19,608 nucleotides of DNA from Halonatronomonas sp964558325. Its GTDB lineage: Bacteria; Bacillota; Halanaerobiia; Halanaerobiales; Halarsenatibacteraceae. The notes beneath the pieces were generated by a model. That model searched no databases. It was not told where the DNA came from and saw only the letters and a program-made list of their open reading frames with translations. Numbering within the stretch: position 1 is the stretch's first letter; every line of letters begins with the position of its first letter. Made by a program: the position numbers and the translations under genes. This document shows positions 1 through 7,259 of the stretch, piece after piece. The stretch covers positions 1 through 19,608 of the forward strand of contig CAZLCX010000037.1 of assembly GCA_964558325.1 (NCBI GenBank), read 5' to 3'.

Positions 1-83
1 GGAGAGACGGGGATTCGAACCCCGACACCTTTCGGCTTCACCGGATTTCAAGTCCGGCCCCTTAGCCATTCGGACATCTCTCC
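1..83 (-). tRNA. tRNA-Ser(TGA), 3' end cut by window edge
   Basis: Read on the minus strand, the sequence folds as a class II tRNA. The acceptor arm GGAGAGA (from base 83) pairs with TCTCTCC (ending at base 1), and the T arm carries GGTTCGAATCC. A long variable arm is visible, and the anticodon loop CTTGAAA gives anticodon TGA, which reads UCA and related serine codons. The long variable arm and the anticodon agree on serine. The discriminator base and any encoded CCA lie outside the window to the left, so the gene is almost but not fully contained. Confidence 0.96.
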
Positions 84-90
84 TCTTTGT

Positions 91-117
91 TTGACCATTA
101 AAATTTTACTATATAAT
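91..117 (+). promoter_or_regulatory. Possible promoter of the DUF4910 peptidase gene
   Basis: On the plus strand TTGACC (91-96) precedes a perfect TATAAT (112-117), with a short spacer of 15 bp. Transcription would start near 124, ahead of the AAAGGAG ribosome site at 144-150. The site physically overlaps the minus-strand tRNA-Ser promoter, so the two would compete for polymerase. The spacer is suboptimal, which keeps confidence modest. Confidence 0.4.
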
Positions 118-131
118 CAAACCAATGTCAA
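103..131 (-). promoter_or_regulatory. Sigma-A promoter of tRNA-Ser
   Basis: On the minus strand a perfect -35 box TTGACA (126-131) is followed after exactly 17 bp by TAAAAT (103-108). The start of transcription would fall about 12-15 bases before the tRNA 5' end at base 83. The match and the distance are typical of a strong stable-RNA promoter. Confidence 0.75.
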
Positions 132-159
132 GGGTTTTTAATGAAAGGAGCTAATTAAT

Positions 160-1899
160 TTGCAAAAAGCAAGAAAAACATTATTGAAGGAATTTCTTCC
201 TATCAGAGCAATGGAAATTTTAAGAGAAATCTCTCTATTCCACAGGGCTAAAGGGAGTAAAGATTACAGCAGAGCAGTCAATTTAATCAAAAAAGATTTA
301 GCTGAAACAGAAATTCTAAAATTTAAAACAGAGGAAATTTATGGTGGCTGGCAGACTCCAGAATCTTTCTCAGTAAAGGACGGTTATCTAAGATACAGCA
401 ATAATGGAGAATATATAACAGCCAGATTAGATCATTCACCAATAGGGGCAATATTTTTATCAGATTCGACTGATGGCATTAAAGAATTTGAAGTCTATCA
501 CGCCGGCAAAGGCGAACAGCCTGAAGATTATGATGATTATACCCCAGGCCAGGCAGTCCTGGCCTCTGGCCAGATAACAAAAGTATATAATCAGGCAGTA
601 ATTAAAAGAGATGCCCCCTGTATAATCTCTTCATATATGAGAATGGAAAATGAAAAAATCTCTAGAACACCTGAAGAGATGCCTGATGCAGTTAACTATA
701 CCTCTTTTCCATCAAATCAGGAAAAATCAGCAGTTGGTTTCACAATCAGCTGGCGAGAATATAAAAAATTAAAGAATAGAATTAAAGAAAGAGTTACAAA
801 GGTAGAGGCATATCTTGAAACTGGTCATAAAACAGATAATCTTGAAATATTAACAGCCAGATCAGGCCAGAAAAACACCAATAAAAAGCCGATCTTATTA
901 ACTGCCCATCTCTGCCATCCTAAACCAGGGGCCAATGATAATGCAAGCGGAGCCGCCCTTTTAGCAGAAATAACCAGGGTTTTACAGAAGGTTAATCCTG
1001 AAAGAGAAATCTACAGTCTCTGGGTACCAGAAATGTTTGGAACAGCAGCACTACTGGACACAGGCTGGTTTAATAAAGATTTTGAACTGGCAGTCAATTT
1101 TGATATGGTCGGGGCCGATCAAGCAGAGACTGGTTCAACTATGAATATCTTTAGCACTCCCTGGTCAGTTCCCTCATTTTTAAGTGAATTAATGGCAGAA
1201 AGATTAGCCAGTCCAGATTTCCGCTGGAAGCAGAATTCATATGCCGGAGGTACAGACCATTTTATCCTGGCCAACCCCCAGGTAGGAATCCCTGCTATCT
1301 CCTTAACCCAGCAGCCAGACCGGTATTACCATACCAACCAGGATACTGCTGATAAATGTTCAATTAAAACCCTTGACTGGGTAGGAAAATCTGTTTTAAA
1401 TCTTATTTACGATCTGATAGAACCTGAACAGAAAGTAATCTCAGCAACTGCCGGTAGAATCCTAAATAACTATTATAAAGATTTAGGCCAGACCGAAAAT
1501 GAGCTTACAAAAAAATATTTAAATTATCTTAGCTATCAAAAATTAATCAAATTAAAAGAATATGGCGAAATTGGCCCTGCCGAAAACTGGCTAAAGGATC
1601 AGCTTGGAGATTTCCAATTACCAGAATTTAGAGCTGATTTCAGAAAAATATCAGGCCCTATTGCCAATAGTCACCTTGATATTGAAGATAATATTGAATT
1701 AATTAACTGGCGGGATAAGTTTGATAACTGGGGAGTCTTCCAGGATGAATTAATCAACTTTCTGGAATTAGGATTCAATAAAAATCAGGCTATCTTACTG
1801 GCAGGGGAGGAATTTAATCTATCAGAAGATATTGCAAAATATGCCGAGCAATTTTTAAATAAAGCCATCAGCAATAATTTAATAAAGGATTTACAATAA
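160..1899 (+). CDS. DUF4910/DUF2172-family zinc aminopeptidase (M28-like)
   Basis: This 579-residue cytoplasmic protein has no signal peptide. It resembles the DUF4910/DUF2172/HTH_47 family of M28-like aminopeptidases. An N-terminal part (about 1-240) carries the DUF2172-like insert. The catalytic core contains AHLCHPKPGANDNASG (249-264) with likely metal ligands H250/H253 and D260, an acidic residue at E291 (VPEMFGT), and the C-terminal motifs GGTDHFI (363-369) and YYHTNQDT (389-396) with H367 and H391. The last ~100 residues fit the winged-helix tail of the family. The start is TTG at 160, preceded by AAAGGAG 9 bases upstream. It is followed 22 bp later by a GNAT gene, probably co-transcribed. 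The family assignment is firm; the substrate is unknown, with peptide N-termini the usual inference. Confidence 0.85.
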   Translation: MQKARKTLLKEFLPIRAMEILREISLFHRAKGSKDYSRAVNLIKKDLAETEILKFKTEEIYGGWQTPESFSVKDGYLRYSNNGEYITARLDHSPIGAIFLSDSTDGIKEFEVYHAGKGEQPEDYDDYTPGQAVLASGQITKVYNQAVIKRDAPCIISSYMRMENEKISRTPEEMPDAVNYTSFPSNQEKSAVGFTISWREYKKLKNRIKERVTKVEAYLETGHKTDNLEILTARSGQKNTNKKPILLTAHLCHPKPGANDNASGAALLAEITRVLQKVNPEREIYSLWVPEMFGTAALLDTGWFNKDFELAVNFDMVGADQAETGSTMNIFSTPWSVPSFLSELMAERLASPDFRWKQNSYAGGTDHFILANPQVGIPAISLTQQPDRYYHTNQDTADKCSIKTLDWVGKSVLNLIYDLIEPEQKVISATAGRILNNYYKDLGQTENELTKKYLNYLSYQKLIKLKEYGEIGPAENWLKDQLGDFQLPEFRADFRKISGPIANSHLDIEDNIELINWRDKFDNWGVFQDELINFLELGFNKNQAILLAGEEFNLSEDIAKYAEQFLNKAISNNLIKDLQ

Positions 1900-1921
1900 A
1901 AATATTAGGGGGAAGCTAACA

Positions 1922-2494
1922 ATGAAATACTATCGCAAACTGGTAGGAGATAAGGTCTATCTTTCACCGATAAATTTAGAAGATATTGATAAATATACTG
2001 AATGGATCAATGATCTCGAGATCGCTATAAATCTAGGCAGTGCAGCCGAGGTCTTTAATCAGGAAAAAGAAAAGGAAATGCTGGAAAAACTTACAAAAGA
2101 AGGCCACCATTTTGGAATCGTTGAAGAATCATCAGATGAACTCCTTGGGAACTGCGGGTTATTCGATTTAGATAAAATTCACAAGACAGGAGAATTTGGT
2201 ATCTTTATTGGAAATAGAAATTATTGGGATAAAGGTTATGGATCAGAAGCCATCAAACTACTTTTGGATTATGGCTTCAATATTTTAAATCTCCATAATA
2301 TCTCACTCAGTGTCTACAGCTTTAATAAGCGAGCTATTAACTGCTATCAGAAACTTGGTTTTAAAATCATTGGCAACCGCCGGGAAGCAAGAGAAATAGC
2401 CGGTCAGAAATATGATGAAATTTATATGGATATCCTGGCCTCAGAATTTGAGGGTAATCTCCTTAAGCAATTAAATCTCAATCCAGAAGCTTAA
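1922..2494 (+). CDS. GNAT family N-acetyltransferase (RimJ/RimL-like)
   Basis: This 190-residue protein of the GNAT fold belongs to the RimJ/RimL-like branch that acetylates protein N-termini, amino sugars or small amines with acetyl-CoA. The N-terminal strand VYLSPINLEDIDKYTEWIND is typical of that branch. Motif A is GIFIGNRNYWDKGYGSEA (93-110), whose K-G-Y-G loop binds the CoA pyrophosphate. Motif B follows as NLHNISLSVYSFNKRAINCY with the usual LGFK ending (about 123-148). ATG at 1922 has an AGGGGGA ribosome site 8 bases upstream. The gene ends only 2 bp from the stop of the convergent flavin oxidoreductase, and I see no terminator hairpin between them. The substrate cannot be read from the sequence. 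Confidence 0.85.
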   Translation: MKYYRKLVGDKVYLSPINLEDIDKYTEWINDLEIAINLGSAAEVFNQEKEKEMLEKLTKEGHHFGIVEESSDELLGNCGLFDLDKIHKTGEFGIFIGNRNYWDKGYGSEAIKLLLDYGFNILNLHNISLSVYSFNKRAINCYQKLGFKIIGNRREAREIAGQKYDEIYMDILASEFEGNLLKQLNLNPEA

Positions 2495-2496
2495 AT

Positions 2497-3447
2497 TTAA
2501 TCGGCCATTTCGGCTTTTATTCTGGCAAAGATCTCTTTAACAGATAAGATCTCATCAATTTTACCAAGCCCGGCGCCTGAAAAGAAGAGGCCTTCATCTT
2601 TATTGCCCTCTTTTCCCTTGATTAATAATTCTCTAACGCAGAATTCCTTGCTGCATTTTTTAAGGCAGTCAATGCAGTTTTCAGGTGCTGGAGCTTCATC
2701 ATTTAAGATCTTTTCTACCAGTTCATTATCTATAGCCATTGCCGGCAGACCGACTGAGCTAATAATTCTTTTTAAATCTTTATAACTGCACTCCACACAT
2801 AATTCTTTAAAATATTCATCAACACTTGATTCTTCTGAAGCCAGAAACCTTGTTCCCATCTGAACACCATCTGCACCTCTATTAAAGGCATCTTTAACAT
2901 CAGCAGGAGAAACAATATCACCGGCTGTAATTATTGGAATAGAAACATTCCCTTTAATTTTTTCAAGTAAATCTGCACTCTTCTCAGACGTTCCTAAATG
3001 ACCACCGGCATCGCCGCCTTCAACAACAATAGCTGAAGCCCCTAGCTTTTCAGATATTTTAGCCAGTTTTAGCGATGATACAATCGGAACCACTGGAATA
3101 TCAGCCTCTTTGCCTAAAGTAAACATATCTCTGGAAAAGCCAGCTCCTGAAACAATCAAATCAATCCCATTCTCAATTGAAGTCTCTAATAGCTCTAAAA
3201 ACTCTGCAGCAGCAAACATAATATTTACTCCAATTATACCATCAGTCATGGTCCTTGCTTTCTTTATCTCATTCTCTAACTTCTCTGGGGAAATTGCAGT
3301 CCCGGCAATCAGACCAATTCCACCTTCTTCAGCCACAGCTGCTGCCAGCTCTGCCATGGATACCTCAATTGCCATACCTCCCTGAATAATTGGATATTCT
3401 GGATTCAAATCTCCTATTCTTAAATCTGGGAACTTAATGATCTTCAC
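2497..3447 (-). CDS. FMN-dependent oxidoreductase, nitronate monooxygenase family
   Basis: A 316-residue TIM-barrel flavoprotein of the nitronate monooxygenase/FabK-like family. It starts with the family signature PIIQGGMAIEVS (19-30) and carries the FMN-site motif EGGDAGGHLG (143-152) with H150, then ITAGDIV and GADGVQMGTRF (191-201) for phosphate binding. The C-terminal part has C217/C220 and a cluster C258-x2-C261-x3-C265-x4-C270, a pattern known from clostridial members and possibly a metal or iron-sulfur site. The gene lies 13 bp after alr at the end of the ornithine operon, so a catabolic role is possible, but none is established. The start is uncertain. GTG at 3447 fits the family N-terminus, but the Shine-Dalgarno AAGGAAGG runs almost into it. 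FabK-type enoyl-ACP reductase is the main alternative; no fatty-acid genes are nearby. Confidence 0.85.
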   Translation of the reverse strand: MKIIKFPDLRIGDLNPEYPIIQGGMAIEVSMAELAAAVAEEGGIGLIAGTAISPEKLENEIKKARTMTDGIIGVNIMFAAAEFLELLETSIENGIDLIVSGAGFSRDMFTLGKEADIPVVPIVSSLKLAKISEKLGASAIVVEGGDAGGHLGTSEKSADLLEKIKGNVSIPIITAGDIVSPADVKDAFNRGADGVQMGTRFLASEESSVDEYFKELCVECSYKDLKRIISSVGLPAMAIDNELVEKILNDEAPAPENCIDCLKKCSKEFCVRELLIKGKEGNKDEGLFFSGAGLGKIDEILSVKEIFARIKAEMAD

Positions 3448-3460
3448 CTTCCTTAAATAA

Positions 3461-4603
3461 TTATTGGTTCAAATAAACCCTTGGAACTCTAGAACTTATG
3501 CCACAGGTAATCTCATAATTTATCGTGCCGGCCAGATCAGCCAGCTCTGTAGCTGTAATCTCTTCATCACCCTGTTCGCCTATTAAAACAACTTCCGAAC
3601 CTACTTCAACTTTTGGAATTCCTGTAACATCAACCATTATCATATCCATACAGACCCTGCCTCTAATCGGAGCTCTCTGGCCATTTACTAAAACTTCAGC
3701 CTTATTGGATAAGATTCTGGGATAGCCATCAGCATAACCCAATGGAAGTGTCGCAATATATTCTTCATGTTCAGTTTTATAGGTACCGCCATAACTTATT
3801 GCAGTTCCGGCAGGCACCTTCTTTAAATAAACAATCCTTGTCTTCCAGCTTAAAACAGGTTTTAATGGGAATGGACTGCCAACCTCATGGGAAGGAGGTA
3901 AGCCATAAAGCATAATGCCAGGTCTAACAATATCCAGGGCAAAATCAGGCAGATCAAGAATTGTAGCACTATTTGCCACCTGTAATTTAGGCAGATCTTC
4001 TTCCTTCACACCTAAATTCCTGATATTATCAACTGCCTGCTGATACTGCTGCCACTGATACCAGGTATACTCTTTATCTTCCTCGTCAGCCTTAGAAAAA
4101 TGAGTCATAATGCTATCGACCTCAAGATTGCTGTCTCTAACTGCCTTCTGATAAAAAGCAGAGACTTCAGACGGCCTTAAGCCAAGTCTTCCCATCCCTG
4201 TATCAACTTTAATCACAACAGGTATCTTCTTATTATGCTTTTTGGCAATCCTGGCAATAGCTTTCCTGGAGTCAGATCGGCAGATTGTCGGAATCAGATT
4301 ATACTCAACCATTAACCGAACCTGTTCAGGCATTGTTTCCCCAAAGACCTGAATAGGCACCTTAATCCCTGCTGCCCTCAATTCCATACCTTCCTCAGGA
4401 ATAGCAACAGCAAGCCTGGTGGCACCAGCAGAGATTGCCGCCCTGGCAACCTCTACTGAACCATGGCCATAGCCATCTGCCTTAACAACAGCCATAACCT
4501 CGCTATCTTCACCAACCTGTCTTCTAATAGATTTTATCTGATAGCGGATATTGGCTAAATCAATCTCAGCCCGAACTGGCCTGGTTATCTCCTGCATTTC
4601 CAT
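3461..4603 (-). CDS. alr: Alanine racemase (fold type III), in the ornithine operon
   Basis: PLP-dependent racemase of the classical Alr family, about 380 residues. Numbered from the upstream GTG at 4609, the PLP lysine is K43 in VVKADGYGHG. K134 and R141 sit in VIKVDTGMGRLG, R229 in RPGIMLYG, the second catalytic base Y273 in ISYGGTYKT, D322 in RVCMDMIMVDV, and Y365 in NYEITCGISSRVPR. The two tyrosines corresponding to the narrow alanine-selective gate are present. I chose ATG 4603 because AGGAAGG (4609-4615) overlaps the upstream GTG but stands 5 bases from this ATG. The gene lies 22 bp after oraE. It may convert D-alanine made by OrtAB into L-alanine, or supply D-ornithine in place of the clostridial Orr enzyme. 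Family certain, physiological substrate open. Confidence 0.9.
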   Translation of the reverse strand: MEMQEITRPVRAEIDLANIRYQIKSIRRQVGEDSEVMAVVKADGYGHGSVEVARAAISAGATRLAVAIPEEGMELRAAGIKVPIQVFGETMPEQVRLMVEYNLIPTICRSDSRKAIARIAKKHNKKIPVVIKVDTGMGRLGLRPSEVSAFYQKAVRDSNLEVDSIMTHFSKADEEDKEYTWYQWQQYQQAVDNIRNLGVKEEDLPKLQVANSATILDLPDFALDIVRPGIMLYGLPPSHEVGSPFPLKPVLSWKTRIVYLKKVPAGTAISYGGTYKTEHEEYIATLPLGYADGYPRILSNKAEVLVNGQRAPIRGRVCMDMIMVDVTGIPKVEVGSEVVLIGEQGDEEITATELADLAGTINYEITCGISSRVPRVYLNQ

Positions 4604-4625
4604 TCCCACCTTCCTGGCAAATAAA

Positions 4626-6848
4626 TTATTCCTCTATATTTTCACAGCTATCTTCAATCTCGCCTTTAAGCTTTTTAACAATAAAACTGGCCACATCATC
4701 GCCATGGGTTCCCCGGCCAAAACCGGCATCCATCCCTGATTCACAGGCGATTTCATCGGTGACCTGGGTTCCGCCACCGATTAAGATTACATCATCTCTT
4801 AAGCCTCTCTCAATACAGAGATCGTTAAGTTTCTGCATATTCTGGCGATGGACATCATTATGAGAAATAATTGTACTAATCAAAATAATATCTGCATTGG
4901 TCTCAACTGCAGCATCTACAACTTTATTAATCGGTACTGAAGTTCCAAGATATGTTACCTTAAAGCCATACTTTTCAATTCCGCCATGCTTAATATCAAT
5001 AATCTCTCTTAAGCCGACAGAATGCTCATCTTCACCTACTGTCGCCGCAACAACCTTTAGCTTATTTTCTTTAACATATTTCTCAATCTCATCATCAGGT
5101 AATAACTCTTCCTTTTCAGGTATTTCAAGATTATCAACATCTACAGCAAAATCAACTTTTCCTTTGACCTCAATTAAAGTACCCTCTGCTGGATGCATAA
5201 CCTCACGATGAATAACCTCGGAATTTTCAAGACCCATCTTCTTGGCAATCTCTAAAGCCGCAACTTCAGCAACAGTCTCCTCAGCCGGGAGGAACATTGT
5301 GATATTAACCCAGCCATCAGCAGCCCACTCAACCTCAGGCTTTAACTTGCTTCCTTTACGAAATTCACGGGTCTCTTCCAGCCTGCTATTAACATTATCT
5401 TCTGGATCAAGCTCATCTATAAAATCAATCATCTCAGGATTTTCTAAAGAACAGCCATCAATTAAGTCACAGCCCTTTTCAATCCCATCAGGCAAATTAT
5501 TATAGCCATAATGGTTACAGACAGGAGCCATATAATCATCATCTCTTGGAATAATACTGTCAGCAGAGACTCCGCCATCTTTCTCTCTGGCTATACCATC
5601 ATCATTCCGGCCTGGATAACGTCCAGAATCAACAAAGAAACCCTGAGAGACAGCCTCAAAATAACCGCCAACTTCCAAGATCTCTTCCATAAAGAGAATA
5701 GCTCTCTCTTTTAATTCCCGGGCATCCTCTCTTAAACGGGCCTCCTCTTTCTCTTCTAAATTGAGAAGCTCCTTAATCCCGTCAAGAGCAGCAAAGGTCT
5801 GCTTGGCTGTATCAACAGCCATAATATTATTATAATGCCAGGGCACATTTCTACCCTCATCAGGGGTGATTGTACTCTGGATATCAGCAGAAGTCAGAGC
5901 AGAAATTAAAATATTTAAGGTATGGGTTACAGTTGCCTCTCTAATCGATGACTCCATATATTTAGTATTCTGCTGGGCTCTAAATTTAAAACCTGCAAAT
6001 AACTCTCTTAAGGCAACAGCATAGGGCATATTAAGTCTTAAATCAGGTGCCGGTGCTGCTGCCGGTGGAACAGTTGACAGGGCAATTAGATCCTTTGGCA
6101 TCCCAGCCTTCATGGAAAACATAGAATTAATCGCATGCTGAACAAAGAGTTCAGGCATAACATTCCAGGCCTTCCTGGCAGTAGCATTGGCATTATGGGC
6201 GCCATCAATCTGTAACATATCAACAGAAGCCATAACCTTCTTGGCTACTGCAGCGTCAACAAAGGAACGGAACATATTAACATTTCTATATAAAACATTA
6301 TACTGAGGATCCTGATGGGCACCATTAACGCCTTCTTCAGCAAATAAAACAGCGATCTCAGGACCGGCCACACCACTAACATAGGAATGGAAATTCAAGG
6401 GACGGCCGACCTCTTCTTCAATCAAATCTAAAGCCCTTCTGGTAACTCTCAGCTGCTTTCTGGTAATCGGAATTCCACCGACACCTTCAGGAGTTCCCTC
6501 AATCAGACCATCAAAATGGCTCTGACCGGCAGTTCTAATAACCATCAGATGATCGGCCCCATGCCAGGCAGCCATCCGCATTCTCCGAATATCATCTTCA
6601 AATCTACCTGAAGCAATCTCAGTTGTAATAACTGGTTCAGGTTGAGGATCAATCTGATTAAAACTTCTAGCCGCCGGTAAAGGAATACTATTTTTTAGAC
6701 CCTCACTCATATTATAATACGTAAAGTCCTCTAAATTCAATTGATCTACAGGTTTTCTCCAGGTCCAGCCCTTCCTTTTAGGCCTATAGGACTCAATATC
6801 TTCTAATAACGCATCTATATCAATTTTTTCATCAGGTTTAAGCTCCAT
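4626..6848 (-). CDS. oraE: D-ornithine 4,5-aminomutase, large subunit OraE
   Basis: Catalytic subunit of the adenosylcobalamin- and PLP-dependent enzyme that shifts the 5-amino group of D-ornithine to C4, giving 2,4-diaminopentanoate (EC 5.4.3.5). Length 740 fits the family. The N-terminal ~570 residues form the PLP/TIM-barrel part. The C-terminal Rossmann domain carries the base-off cobalamin motif DEHSVG with H609, followed exactly 11 residues later by K620 in IIDIKHGG. This is the same spacing as the cobalt-ligand histidine and PLP lysine described for the Clostridium sticklandii enzyme (H618/K629). GGG at 691-693 completes the B12 pocket. ATG overlaps the oraS stop as TAATG, with GGAGGT (6857-6862) upstream, so the two subunits are translationally coupled. 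No truncation is seen. Confidence 0.97.
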   Translation of the reverse strand: MELKPDEKIDIDALLEDIESYRPKRKGWTWRKPVDQLNLEDFTYYNMSEGLKNSIPLPAARSFNQIDPQPEPVITTEIASGRFEDDIRRMRMAAWHGADHLMVIRTAGQSHFDGLIEGTPEGVGGIPITRKQLRVTRRALDLIEEEVGRPLNFHSYVSGVAGPEIAVLFAEEGVNGAHQDPQYNVLYRNVNMFRSFVDAAVAKKVMASVDMLQIDGAHNANATARKAWNVMPELFVQHAINSMFSMKAGMPKDLIALSTVPPAAAPAPDLRLNMPYAVALRELFAGFKFRAQQNTKYMESSIREATVTHTLNILISALTSADIQSTITPDEGRNVPWHYNNIMAVDTAKQTFAALDGIKELLNLEEKEEARLREDARELKERAILFMEEILEVGGYFEAVSQGFFVDSGRYPGRNDDGIAREKDGGVSADSIIPRDDDYMAPVCNHYGYNNLPDGIEKGCDLIDGCSLENPEMIDFIDELDPEDNVNSRLEETREFRKGSKLKPEVEWAADGWVNITMFLPAEETVAEVAALEIAKKMGLENSEVIHREVMHPAEGTLIEVKGKVDFAVDVDNLEIPEKEELLPDDEIEKYVKENKLKVVAATVGEDEHSVGLREIIDIKHGGIEKYGFKVTYLGTSVPINKVVDAAVETNADIILISTIISHNDVHRQNMQKLNDLCIERGLRDDVILIGGGTQVTDEIACESGMDAGFGRGTHGDDVASFIVKKLKGEIEDSCENIEE

Positions 6849-7222
6849 TAAGCAGCACCTCCGTTAAATAGGTCGGCCAATTCTTTATCACTGTAATTTC
6901 CTTCTTTTATCGCCAGGCCAGCCTCTTTTATCTCCATACCTTCTTTTTCCGATAATTTAAGAAGAACATGGCCAGCGCCTTTACCTAAAAGATCAGCCTC
7001 ATGAATCTTTTTAACAATAGCCTTGGCATCAAGACTATTAAACCCCATTCTAATTAAAACAGATCTCTCAATCGAAGGCGAGGTATGGGTTTTGGCAAGA
7101 TCAGCCAGAGGATCAACGACCTGCTCAGCCAGCTCCCAGAATCTATCCTTTAATTCCTGATCAGAAAGATCAGCAAGATGTTCCCGTCTCTTTTGAAAAT
7201 CATCTTTTCTTTCCGGTGACAT
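6848..7222 (-). CDS. oraS: D-ornithine 4,5-aminomutase, small subunit OraS
   Basis: The 124-residue accessory subunit of D-ornithine aminomutase, close to the usual ~120. The recognisable core is SIERSVLIRMGFNSLDAKAI (49-68), followed by the helix-turn GKGAGHVLLKL and EAGLAIKEGNYSD. It has no cofactor site of its own; in the known enzyme it forms a heterotetramer with OraE and is needed for activity. ATG at 7222 follows AGGAGTG with good spacing. It lies 37 bp after the GlmL-like gene and overlaps oraE by one base. Confidence 0.95.
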   Translation of the reverse strand: MSPERKDDFQKRREHLADLSDQELKDRFWELAEQVVDPLADLAKTHTSPSIERSVLIRMGFNSLDAKAIVKKIHEADLLGKGAGHVLLKLSEKEGMEIKEAGLAIKEGNYSDKELADLFNGGAA

Positions 7223-7259
7223 TATATCACTCCTGTTCAGTATTTTTATTCTCTAAGCC

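Noticed and set aside
2485..2525. Bidirectional terminator between the convergent GNAT and flavin oxidoreductase genes
   Set aside because: The only inverted sequence there (GCC/GGC around ATTTC) has a 3-bp stem. The genes are 2 bp apart, so transcripts probably overlap.
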